Shown in pieces: positions 46,116 through 54,542 of a stretch of 64,000 bases of DNA. The first letter of the stretch is position 1. Each line of letters starts with the position of its first letter. The notes beneath the pieces are model-generated. The model was not told the DNA's origin, searched no databases, and saw only the letters and a program-made list of their open reading frames with translations. The position numbers and the translations under genes are program-made. The stretch spans positions 1 through 64,000 of the forward strand of contig NZ_JBHFQG010000013.1 in assembly GCF_041949975.1 (NCBI RefSeq), given 5' to 3'. This stretch comes from Alteribacillus sp041949975. GTDB taxonomy: Bacteria; Bacillota; Bacilli; Bacillales; Marinococcaceae.

Positions 46116-46133
46116 ATGGAAAGTGGGCTAAAA

Positions 46134-46568
46134 ATGTACGATAAACATTTTGAACATTTTCAAATCGGAAACAAATGGCGTTCACGTGGACGTACAATCA
46201 CAGAATCTGACCTTGTAATGTTCTCGGCTTTTAGTGGGGATTGGTATCCGCTTCATACTGACAAGGAATATGCGGAAAAACACACATCATTTAAACAACG
46301 AATTGCACACGGTATGTTGGTTTTATCCGTAGCCATTGGTTTGCAGAAAATGGAGCCTGGAATAGTCGTAGCATTTTACGGGATTGATGATCTAAGGTTT
46401 ATTAAGCCAACTTTTATTCAAGATACTATTTATGTGGAATTGGAAGTCACTGATTTACAAGATAAGGATAATAACACGGGTATTGTTACGACTAATCTGA
46501 CTGTAGTTAATCAAAACAATGATTCTTTGCTTGTTAGTACTTGTAAGATATTGGTAAACAAAAAGTAG
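46134..46568 (+). CDS. MaoC-family dehydratase
   Basis: A 144-residue hotdog-fold protein starting MYDKHFEHFQIG, with the MaoC-type active-site segment FSAFSGDWYPLHTDKEYA and IAHGMLVLSVAIG (Asp and His of R-hydratases). It hydrates an enoyl-CoA to the R-hydroxyacyl-CoA. ATG 46134 fits the family start; ATG 46116, right after the symporter stop, would add six residues. It follows the symporter within a few bases. Confidence 0.88.
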   Translation: MYDKHFEHFQIGNKWRSRGRTITESDLVMFSAFSGDWYPLHTDKEYAEKHTSFKQRIAHGMLVLSVAIGLQKMEPGIVVAFYGIDDLRFIKPTFIQDTIYVELEVTDLQDKDNNTGIVTTNLTVVNQNNDSLLVSTCKILVNKK

Positions 46569-46668
46569 ATAGGTAAAATGCTAATAAGAGACTGACAATT
46601 TTTATCGGATAATTTTGAATGTTAAGTGAGTAAAAGGGATTCATTACTAACTTAAGGGGAGGGTGCTC

Positions 46669-48006
46669 ATGTTTAAAAAAGTTCTCGTTGCCAATCGTGG
46701 TGAAATTGCATCTAGAGTAATCAGGACGTGTAAAAAACTAAAAATTCCAACTGTTTCTATTTATTCGGAAGCTGATAAGGAGGCTCCGCATGTTGATATG
46801 GCTGACGAGTCATTTTTAGTGGGGGGACCTCGTGTCAATGAGAGCTACCTAAACATAAAACGAATTATTGAGGTTGCAAAAGAAACAGGAGCCGATGCGG
46901 TCCACCCTGGTTATGGGCTGCTTTCTGAGAACACAACGTTTGCTAACCGATGCCAAAAAGAAGGGGTTACGTTTATTGGCCCTTCTACTGAGATTATATC
47001 GCTTATGGGAAGTAAAATTTCTGCACGTCAAGCAATGGAAAAGGCAGGTGTTCCGGTTGTCCCAGGTATCACTCGTCCTTTAAAAAATGAGAAAGAAGCG
47101 ATTATTGTCGCTAATGATATTGGATATCCTGTTATGCTTAAAGCTTCGGCAGGTGGTGGAGGAATCGGAATGCAGATCGTTCGTAGTGATGAAGAATTAA
47201 AAAAGGCATTTGAGGGCAACCAAAAGCGTGCTACCGATTTTTTTGGAAACGGTGAAATGTTTATTGAAAAGTACGTTGAAAATCCACGTCATATTGAAAT
47301 TCAAGTGTTAGCAGATAACGAAGGAAATACAGTTTATCTTTGGGAACGTGAATGTTCCATTCAACGTCGTCATCAAAAAGTGGTTGAGGAAGCTCCTTCT
47401 TTGTTTCTAGATGAAGAAACAAGAAAGAAAATGGGGGAGGCGGCTGTAACTGCTGCAAAATCGATTGGATACAGCAATGCGGGAACGATTGAATTTTTAA
47501 TCGATAGTGACAAAAATTTTTACTTTTTAGAAATGAATACCCGCCTTCAAGTTGAACATCCTGTCACCGAAGAAATTACGCACCTTGATCTCGTTGAGGA
47601 GCAGTTAAAGATTGCTTCGGGAGAACTATTAACTTTTGCGCAAGAGGATGTAAAAAGACAAGGTCATGCGATTGAAGTACGAATATATGCAGAAGATCCA
47701 GTCAAATTTTTTCCATCACCTGGAAAGATTACAAAGCTTGTCACACCAAAAGGCCCTAAGGTCAGAAATGAAATGGCAGTGAACGGAGTATCTACGGTAA
47801 CACCGTACTACGACCCAATGATCGCAAAGCTGATTGCAACAGGAGAAACTCGTAAAGAAGCCATTGAAGTAATGAAAGAGGCGCTCTCATCGTATGTAGT
47901 AGAAGGAATTAAAACAAACATTCCGGCGCTACAAAAAATTGTTGAACACGAAGCCTTCCTAGAGGGCGATACAACAACAGACTTTATCACAAAATATTTG
48001 AAATAA
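46669..48006 (+). CDS. yngH: biotin carboxylase subunit of an acyl-CoA carboxylase
   Basis: A 445-residue biotin carboxylase: an N-terminal FKKVLVANRGEIASRVIR domain, an ATP-grasp domain with the glycine-rich loop AGGGGIGMQ, ERECSIQRRHQKVVEE and EMNTRLQVEHPVTE, and a C-terminal cap. It carboxylates biotin on a BCCP with ATP and bicarbonate. ATG 46669 is used because GGGAGG lies 6 bases ahead. The order biotin carboxylase, BCCP, HMG-CoA lyase, hydratase matches the B. subtilis yng leucine-degradation operon, but the carboxyltransferase gene (yngE) is absent and the BCCP is broken. Confidence 0.9.
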   Translation: MFKKVLVANRGEIASRVIRTCKKLKIPTVSIYSEADKEAPHVDMADESFLVGGPRVNESYLNIKRIIEVAKETGADAVHPGYGLLSENTTFANRCQKEGVTFIGPSTEIISLMGSKISARQAMEKAGVPVVPGITRPLKNEKEAIIVANDIGYPVMLKASAGGGGIGMQIVRSDEELKKAFEGNQKRATDFFGNGEMFIEKYVENPRHIEIQVLADNEGNTVYLWERECSIQRRHQKVVEEAPSLFLDEETRKKMGEAAVTAAKSIGYSNAGTIEFLIDSDKNFYFLEMNTRLQVEHPVTEEITHLDLVEEQLKIASGELLTFAQEDVKRQGHAIEVRIYAEDPVKFFPSPGKITKLVTPKGPKVRNEMAVNGVSTVTPYYDPMIAKLIATGETRKEAIEVMKEALSSYVVEGIKTNIPALQKIVEHEAFLEGDTTTDFITKYLK

Positions 48007-48020
48007 TAGGAGGGATAACA

Positions 48021-48230
48021 ATGAGACAAGTATCTCAATCATGGCAGGAAACGTATGGAAAGTACTAGTAAACGGCGGTGACAAAGTTGAAGAAGGACAA
48101 GAAGTTATGATCTTGGAATCGATGAAAATGGAAATCCCAGTGCAGCTGAAGCAAGCAGAACGGTGAAAGAATTAAAACAGCTGAAGGTGAATTTGTTAAC
48201 GAAGGCGATGTTCTAATGGAACTTAAATAA
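48021..48230 (+). pseudogene. yngHB: biotin/lipoyl attachment protein (BCCP), frameshifted
   Basis: The gene starts at ATG 48021 after AGGAGGG and should give a 70-residue biotin carrier. The frame shifts near 48040: from MAGNVWKVLVNGGDKVEEG to the biotin site ESMKMEIPV the match is in one frame, then AAEASRTVKELK in a second, and AEGEFVNEGDVLMELK in a third, ending at a normal TAA. At least three single-base changes are needed to repair it. The biotinylated lysine (in MKM) is still encoded. Confidence 0.85.
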
Positions 48231-48268
48231 AGAGATTATAAGTCGACTGGATATAGGGAGGATGCTAA

Positions 48269-49174
48269 ATGAGTTGGCCTAAAGAAGTAACAATTAAAGA
48301 AGTTGGTCCAAGAGACGGTCTTCAAAATGAAATTAAAATGATAAAAACTGAGGATAAAATCAGCTGGATAAACGAGCTTTCGGAGAGTGGGCTAAACTAC
48401 ATTGAAATCACATCGTTTGTACACCCGAAATGGATTCCGGCTCTCGGTGATGCCGTCGAGGTTGCAAAAGGAATTAAAAGAAACCCTGATGTGACCTATG
48501 CTGCACTTGTTCCAAATTTAAAAGGGCTAGAACGTGCTTTAGAGGCAAATGTTGATGAAACATCGATTTTTATGTCAGCGAGCGAAACCCACAATAAGAA
48601 AAATATAAACAAAAAAATTGCTGAAACTCTACCAATTTTAAAAGAGGTTGTCCATGGGTCTTTAGCAAGTGGCAAAACGGTAAGAGCCTATCTTTCAACC
48701 GTTTTTGGTTGTTCGTATGAAGGGGCTGTTGATCCCGATCAAGTTGTCCGGGTCTCGGATGCCCTATTAGAGATGGGGGTTTCTGAACTATCGCTCGGCG
48801 ACACCATTGGTGTTGCAAATCCACAACAGGTAGAACAAGTTTTAGAGATTTTATTAAAGCAATTCCCAAAAGAAAAACTAGCCATGCATTTTCATAATAC
48901 GCACGGAACGGCACTTGCAAACGTTGTTGTTTCATTACAAATGGACATAACAACGTTTGACTCTTCGCTAGGCGGACTTGGGGGATGTCCGTATGCACCA
49001 GGGGCATCAGGAAATCTAGCAACTGATGATCTTGTCTACATGCTTAATGGTATGGGGGTTGACACAGGGGTCAAAGAAGATCAATTACAACGAGCTGCAG
49101 CTTTTATTGAAGAGAAGGTAGCAAAACCACTTCAAAGTAACCATTATAAAGCTTGCCAAGCTACAAGAGTCTAG
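48269..49174 (+). CDS. yngG: hydroxymethylglutaryl-CoA lyase
   Basis: A 301-residue HMG-CoA lyase: a TIM barrel with KEVGPRDGLQNE at the start (metal and substrate residues), IEITSFVHPKWIPALGDA, MHFHNTHGTALAN (metal-binding histidines) and the signature GLGGCPYAPGASGN with the active-site cysteine. It splits HMG-CoA to acetoacetate and acetyl-CoA, the last step of leucine breakdown. It follows the broken BCCP and precedes a broken hydratase. ATATAGGGAGGATG is the ribosome site. Confidence 0.95.
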   Translation: MSWPKEVTIKEVGPRDGLQNEIKMIKTEDKISWINELSESGLNYIEITSFVHPKWIPALGDAVEVAKGIKRNPDVTYAALVPNLKGLERALEANVDETSIFMSASETHNKKNINKKIAETLPILKEVVHGSLASGKTVRAYLSTVFGCSYEGAVDPDQVVRVSDALLEMGVSELSLGDTIGVANPQQVEQVLEILLKQFPKEKLAMHFHNTHGTALANVVVSLQMDITTFDSSLGGLGGCPYAPGASGNLATDDLVYMLNGMGVDTGVKEDQLQRAAAFIEEKVAKPLQSNHYKACQATRV

Positions 49175-49184
49175 GGAGGTTTTT

Positions 49185-49470
49185 ATGGCAGCAAAACAAG
49201 TACTCGTTTCAAAGGATGAAAAAGGAATCGCCACACAGTTAGATCGAACTTCAAGTCTACAATGATTTCTTTTAGTTCTTTTAACTTTTGAATAGAAAGC
49301 GTTAGCAGCTTTCGGGTGATGAAGTGTCAGAGTGTCCGTTGTGTAATCGTAACAGGTAGTGGCAAAAAAATTTTTTTTGCTGTGGCAGACCTGAAAGAGC
49401 GGGCAACAATGGATTATATGGAAGTGAAAAAGATGGTTACATTCATTCGTGAGCTATCAACAATCTTTTT
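49185..49470 (+). pseudogene. yngF: enoyl-CoA (methylglutaconyl-CoA) hydratase relic
   Basis: A clear start (ATG 49185 after GGGAGG) encodes AAKQVLVSKDEKGIATQLDR, the N-terminus of a YngF-like hydratase, and stops after 25 codons. About 60 bases later another frame continues the family as VRCVIVTGSGKKIFFAVADLKERATMDYMEVKKMV. The C-terminal two-thirds, with the active site, are missing. In the yng operon this gene follows HMG-CoA lyase, as here. Confidence 0.85.
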
Positions 49471-49483
49471 TAGTTTGTCATGT

Positions 49484-49523
49484 AAAAAAGTACCTTCATT
49501 TGGTTTGATGAGGGCACTTTTTT
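49484..49523 (+). terminator. rho-independent terminator
   Basis: AAAAAAGTACCTTCAT pairs with ATGAGGGCACTTTTTT (one mismatch), and T's follow. It ends the decayed yng-type operon. Confidence 0.8.
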
Positions 49524-49582
49524 ACGTTCATAAGACACGTATGGGAGAGGAAGCCACAAAAGGGGGTACCATACTGTGCTCT

Positions 49583-51697
49583 TCATTCTTGATCATCTTC
49601 TACGGGGTAAGCCATATTAAAAAGAACTAATTGGCTGTTAATTTCAAGTTCCATCGGTTTTCTTTCTACACAATAATAATTCCCTTCATTATTTTGAATG
49701 CGAGCTTTTACATTATCGTTTAGCATAATGATGAGAACCTGTTTGATTCTTTCTTTTAATTGTTTATCCATAATTGGAAAACTAATTTCCACTCTTTTAG
49801 ATATGTTTCGGGTCATCCAATCAGCAGACGAAAGATAGATTTTTTCCTCTCCATTATGGTGAAAATAGTATATTCGAGAATGCTCCAAATATCTTCCGAC
49901 TATGCTTCGGACACGAATGTTTTCGCTCACTCCTTTTATTCCCGGGCGTAAACAGCATATCCCACGAACAATCAAGTCGATTTTTACCCCTGCTTGCGAT
50001 GCTTCATACAGTTTTATAATGAAGGTTTTCTCCGTTAAAGAATTCATTTTGGCAATGATTCTCCCGTTTGAAAATTTACGGTGATATTCCATTTCCTTGT
50101 CAATCAGGTGAATAAAATGGTCACGAATGTCAAAAGGTGCAATGACTAAATGATGGAAAGTTGGTTTTTTTAAATCTCCGCTTAAATAATTAAAGAAATT
50201 TGTTGTATCTAAACCGAAATTGGAATTTGATGTCATAAGTCCTAAATCCGTATAAATTTTAGCGGTCAATTCATTGTAATTTCCGGTTCCCAAATGAATA
50301 AATCGTTCTATTTTATCTTTGTTTCTTTTGACAATAAGTGTGATTTTACTATGCGTCTTTAAATGGGTCATGCCGTAAATGACGTGGCAGCCAGCTTTCT
50401 CCAATTCTTTTGCCCATAGTACGTTATGTTCTTCATCAAAGCGGGCTTTTAATTCTACGAGTACTAGAACTTGCTTACCATTTTCAGCAGCTTTCATCAG
50501 AGCTTCAATGATGGGTGAATCTTGACTGACTCGGTAAAGAGTCTGTTTGATGGCCAAAACATTAGGGTCTTCTACTGCATTTCTCACTAGATCGATGACA
50601 GGTTCAAATGATTCGTATGGATGGTGCAACAGCACGTCTTTTTTAGACAGTGTTTCGAATAAATCTTCCTGGTACATTAAATCTTTTGGTGGCTGAGGGA
50701 TTCGTGGCATATAAACAAGATGATCTTTTTCTTTTTTTGTCTCATCGTAGAAATGGAATAAAAAAGTTAAATCAAGCGGTCCATTTACAAAATAGACATC
50801 GTTGTCATGAATTTCTAATTCATCTAATAAATAATTTAAGATATTATTATCAACAAAATGGTTATTTACTTCAAGGCGAACCGCACAGCCCCATTTCCGC
50901 ATTTTTAATTCCTCTTCAATTTCTTTTAAAAGATCTCGAGCACCTTCCTCTTGAATCGTTAAATCGGCATTTCTTGTAATCCGAAATTGTGTTGTGCTTT
51001 CTACATGAAACCCAACGAACAGTTTGTAGATAAAATGGCAAAGAAGATCTTCAAGAATTACAAACTGCCGAAGAGTTGAATTGTTATTTCGAATTTCGAC
51101 AAATCGGTTTAGTCCTCTAGGTACTTGAACGATTTCAAGTTTTTCTCCTTCGGGGGTATCTTTCCATTGATCTTTAATGACAACTGCTAAATTAATGCTT
51201 TTGTTTACAAGCATTGGAAATGGCCGGTAAGCATCTATGGCCAGAGGGGTAAGAACTGGTAGTACAATATCATCGAAATAGGTTTCAAGATAAGTCAATT
51301 GTTCATTATTTAATTGATCCAAGGAAGCAAATTCAATGTTTTCTTTTCTCAAGTTTGGTAAAAGCGTTTCAGTAAACATTTTATATTGGCTATCAACAAG
51401 TACATGGTTGATTTTTGCAATTTCAGACAACTGTTGTTTCGGGGTCAATCCTGCCTTGTTTTCAGGACTTTTTACACCTGCTTTAACTTGATCTTTAAGA
51501 CCAGCTACTCGAACCATAAAAAATTCATCTAAATTTGAACTGAAAATTGCTAAAAATTTACACCGTTCAAGTAATGGATTTCGTTCATCTAGAGCTTCTT
51601 CCAGTACGCGCTTATTAAACGCCAGCCAACTCAATTCTCGGTTGTTATAGAATGCCGGATTATTTAAGTCTAATGAATTGGTTTTTTTTTTCAACAT
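49583..51697 (-). CDS. ppk: polyphosphate kinase 1
   Basis: A 704-residue PPK1 of normal length. The N-domain begins NNRELSWLAFNKRVLEEA and SSNLDEFFMVRVAGLKDQV; the catalytic PLD-like domains include MTHLKTHSKITLIVKR (the phospho-histidine) and FIHLGTGNYNELTAKIYTD, and HSRIYYFHHNGEEKIYLSSADW near the end. It polymerises the gamma-phosphate of ATP into polyphosphate. ATG 51697 follows GAGGGAG by 8 bases. No exopolyphosphatase gene is adjacent, so it seems to be a stand-alone gene convergent with the yng-type operon. Confidence 0.95.
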   Translation of the reverse strand: MLKKKTNSLDLNNPAFYNNRELSWLAFNKRVLEEALDERNPLLERCKFLAIFSSNLDEFFMVRVAGLKDQVKAGVKSPENKAGLTPKQQLSEIAKINHVLVDSQYKMFTETLLPNLRKENIEFASLDQLNNEQLTYLETYFDDIVLPVLTPLAIDAYRPFPMLVNKSINLAVVIKDQWKDTPEGEKLEIVQVPRGLNRFVEIRNNNSTLRQFVILEDLLCHFIYKLFVGFHVESTTQFRITRNADLTIQEEGARDLLKEIEEELKMRKWGCAVRLEVNNHFVDNNILNYLLDELEIHDNDVYFVNGPLDLTFLFHFYDETKKEKDHLVYMPRIPQPPKDLMYQEDLFETLSKKDVLLHHPYESFEPVIDLVRNAVEDPNVLAIKQTLYRVSQDSPIIEALMKAAENGKQVLVLVELKARFDEEHNVLWAKELEKAGCHVIYGMTHLKTHSKITLIVKRNKDKIERFIHLGTGNYNELTAKIYTDLGLMTSNSNFGLDTTNFFNYLSGDLKKPTFHHLVIAPFDIRDHFIHLIDKEMEYHRKFSNGRIIAKMNSLTEKTFIIKLYEASQAGVKIDLIVRGICCLRPGIKGVSENIRVRSIVGRYLEHSRIYYFHHNGEEKIYLSSADWMTRNISKRVEISFPIMDKQLKERIKQVLIIMLNDNVKARIQNNEGNYYCVERKPMELEINSQLVLFNMAYPVEDDQE

Positions 51698-51989
51698 TGT
51701 ACCACTCCCTCGACTTTATTTCTCATATGAATACTATTTCCTTGAACTTTTGTTTAAATGTATAGAAACTTGTTTAAGTATATGTAAATGGAAATGTTGG
51801 TCAACAAAAAAACGTAGTTGCTGCTTGATTCAGGATGATAAACATCCCGATATTGGGAACTAATAAATAAATTATTGGATAAAAAGTAACACATAAATAT
51901 TTTTAAAGGTTAAAAAATGCCATTTTGAAGGTACTACTATTTCTGGAATCATTGGCATATAAATACTAATACAGTCTCCTATTTGAATG
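51698..51989. other. no gene seen
   Basis: AT-rich promoter side of the polyphosphate kinase gene. No box could be fixed with confidence. Confidence 0.3.
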
Positions 51990-52181
51990 TTATTTTTTCA
52001 AGCCATTAGCTGTACGATTAACCCATTCATGCAGCTCTTTAAAATCATAAGTACGGATTTCTTCGTTTTCTCCTTCCCAGATGAGAGCCGTAGAAGTCTC
52101 ATCATGTTCCACCCACTTATCAAGCATACTTTGAACAATATTCAATTGACCTCTTGTACACCCCCTTGACTCGGAAATCAT
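51990..52181 (-). pseudogene. N-terminal relic of an acetyl/acetoacetyl-CoA synthetase-like gene
   Basis: The minus-strand frame reads LNIVQSMLDKWVEHDETSTA then LIWEGENEEIRTYDFKELHEW and NRTANGLKK, the usual opening of an acyl-CoA synthetase of the acetyl/acetoacetyl type, then stops. Everything after the first 60 residues or so is missing, including the ATP-binding motif. It is the second ligase relic in the window. Confidence 0.65.
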
Positions 52182-52584
52182 ACAGCACTACTCATAAAGG
52201 TCCTCCTTCACTTTACAATCGAATTAATGACAATCAGGAGATTTGTGATTTGTGTGTAATTTTTTAAATTAGCAGGACAAAATCGGTAACATGCATTCTA
52301 TTAACTCCTTTCTCGAAAAAATGAATAAATTACAACATTTATAGTAAAATCCGGTGCAAGAACCTTAATAAATGTAAAAACGTTTTAAAGAATTCATTTT
52401 TAGTACTTTAAAAATTATTGATAGGCAGTAGAACGTTGATACACCAGGAAATAGACAACATATTTATTTCCGCGATTTCCCAATTAAAAGTGTCTATGCG
52501 TTGACGCGAATGATTGCACTAAAATTTTGTTTAATAATATCCTGATATTTAAATTTTCTGTTCATTATCAAAGGAGGTTTTTCT
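52182..52584. other. leader of the homogentisate operon
   Basis: About 400 bases without a gene. TAAAAACGTTTTAA (about 52375-52388) matches 12 of 14 cre positions, so catabolite repression of the aromatic operon is possible. Promoter boxes were not found at good spacing. An AAAGGAGG ribosome site ends the region. Confidence 0.35.
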
Positions 52585-53706
52585 ATGGCTGAAAATGTCA
52601 AGGAATTAGGCAATGTAGAACAAGAAGAAGCATTTCCTGTTGAAAACTTTCACCACTTGGAATTATATGTAGGAAATGCAAAACAAGCAGCTTATTATTT
52701 CTCCAAAGCATTAGGGTTTAAAACAACGAACTATCGCGGTCTGGAAACAGGCTGCCGAGATCGAGTTTCTTATGTTCTAGAGCAGGGAGCGATTCGTTTA
52801 GTTGTAACTGGAACACTTACAGAAACAACAGATATCGCTTCGTTTGTGAAGTTACATGGAGAAGGGGTCAAAGACATTGCTTTAAAAGTTTCTGATGTGG
52901 AGGAAGCTTATCACGGAGTAGTAGATCGGGGCGGAATTGGAATAAAAGAGCCATGGACCGAGAAAGATGGAAACGGCCTTGTGAAAAAAGCTGTTATTGG
53001 TACTTATGGGGATACGATTCATACTTTGATTGAAAACGTAGACTACCAAGGAAGCTTTCTACCAGGTTATGAGCCATACGAAGGTAATGATACTGCTTCT
53101 TCCACAGGTATTGTCGGAATCGACCATGTCGTAGGTAATGTGGAAGTTATGGAAAAGTGGACCACGTATTATGAGAAAGTTTTTGGGTTTAATGTTCTGA
53201 GACACTTTAATGATAATGACATCTCTACTGAATACTCGGCACTTATGTCTAAAGTAATGACAAATGGTACAGGACGTATTAAGTTTCCCATTAATGAACC
53301 AGCAGAAGGGAAAAGAAAATCTCAAATACAAGAGTATCTGGATTTTTATAATGGTCCTGGTGTTCAGCATCTAGCACTTCTTACCAATGACATTATTGAT
53401 ACGGTGAAAGCATTAAAAGCAAATGGTGTGGAATTCCTGAACACACCTGCTGCCTATTATGAGGAGCTAAATCAAAGAGTAGGTAACATTGAAGAAGATA
53501 TTAAAAAGCTTCAGGAACTCGGGATATTAGTTGACAGGGATGATGAAGGATATTTGCTGCAAATTTTCACGAAACCTCTTGTAGACCGACCAACGTTCTT
53601 TATTGAAATTATACAGCGGAAAGGCGCTCGAGGTTTTGGGGAAGGAAACTTTAAAGCATTGTTTCAATCTATTGAACGCGAACAAGAACGTCGAGGAAAT
53701 ATTTAA
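52585..53706 (+). CDS. hppD: 4-hydroxyphenylpyruvate dioxygenase
   Basis: A 373-residue two-domain (vicinal oxygen chelate) dioxygenase. Iron ligands are H181 (GIDHVVGNV), H262 (GVQHLALL) and E341 (FFIEIIQRKGARGFGEGNF). It turns 4-hydroxyphenylpyruvate, from tyrosine, into homogentisate with release of CO2. It is followed on the same strand by a broken gene, then fumarylacetoacetase and homogentisate dioxygenase, so it heads a tyrosine-degradation cluster. AAAGGAGG precedes the ATG. Confidence 0.95.
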   Translation: MAENVKELGNVEQEEAFPVENFHHLELYVGNAKQAAYYFSKALGFKTTNYRGLETGCRDRVSYVLEQGAIRLVVTGTLTETTDIASFVKLHGEGVKDIALKVSDVEEAYHGVVDRGGIGIKEPWTEKDGNGLVKKAVIGTYGDTIHTLIENVDYQGSFLPGYEPYEGNDTASSTGIVGIDHVVGNVEVMEKWTTYYEKVFGFNVLRHFNDNDISTEYSALMSKVMTNGTGRIKFPINEPAEGKRKSQIQEYLDFYNGPGVQHLALLTNDIIDTVKALKANGVEFLNTPAAYYEELNQRVGNIEEDIKKLQELGILVDRDDEGYLLQIFTKPLVDRPTFFIEIIQRKGARGFGEGNFKALFQSIEREQERRGNI

Positions 53707-53735
53707 TCATTACTAGAAATGAAGGGAGGAAACCA

Positions 53736-54520
53736 TATGATAGATAGAAACACGTTGGTAGAAATGACAGGTTAAAACGGAGCACCCTCCCCTATTTGTC
53801 AAACATAATAGATTATGCTGGACTCTTTCCGCCCATAAACTTACCTCTGGAGCAGGCAGTTCACAATTATGCATCCTAACTTGTAGACGAATACTCCTAC
53901 AGCAAGGGTGAAGAGCTTTCTTCTTATGTACATTTATTTTCAAAGGATCACCTTTCATTTGTTAGATGCTACAGCAGCGAAAACAAAACTGTACGGTTTG
54001 CAAACTTTTTGCGAGTTGACATTTCCTCTTCATGAAAACTGGGAGTAATATGATATGCTTCGAACTATTGATGAAATAGGAATCTATAATAGGAAGAAAA
54101 AGCTCAGCTTGGACTAAAGTTACGATTGGGGGGATCACAACTGAAGCCTTTCCGACTCCAAAATAAGTTGCTGCGGTACTCGTTAAAGCTGGAGAATAAG
54201 GAGTGCCTTTGAAATTTACCGTAGGACTACATCATCCCATTCGCATATCGGGGAGAAGTCAAAACAAATATGCATGGATTTCTTAATATATTCACCTCAG
54301 GAATGTTAGCTCGCAGTCATAAAATTTGGATGTTCCCGCTATCACTCCTATTCGCTCTGATGAGGATTCTTCTCATTTCTCCTTCACGGAAGAAGGACTG
54401 AAATGGAAAGAACATGAGCTTTTTATAGATGACATTACATTACTTCGTAAAACGTCCCTGCTTTCTTTTGGCAGTTTTGATGAGCTTCGCGATGACCTAA
54501 GAACGTTAGAAAAGATTTGA
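53736..54520 (+). pseudogene. decayed gene of an uncharacterised family inside the homogentisate cluster
   Basis: ATG 53736 follows GAAGGGAGG but the first frame stops after 12 codons. Pieces in several frames then follow one protein: IDYAGLFPPINLPLEQAVHNYAS near 53805-53880, EYSYSKGEELSSYVHLFSKD near 53890-53950, FTVGLHHPIR and MHGFLNIFTSGMLA near 54210-54315, and LSFGSFDELRDDLRTLEKI at the end. From memory, AGLFPP, GLHHP and MHGFLN motifs are shared by a family of about 300-residue proteins of unknown role in Bacillota and Actinobacteria. Stops and frameshifts make it non-functional. Confidence 0.6.
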
Positions 54521-54542
54521 TTTGAGAGGAGCTCCAGAAAAG

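Noticed and set aside
52375..52388. cre site before hppD as a separate feature
   Set aside because: 12 of 14 matches but in AT-rich DNA with no mapped promoter; mentioned only in the region note.
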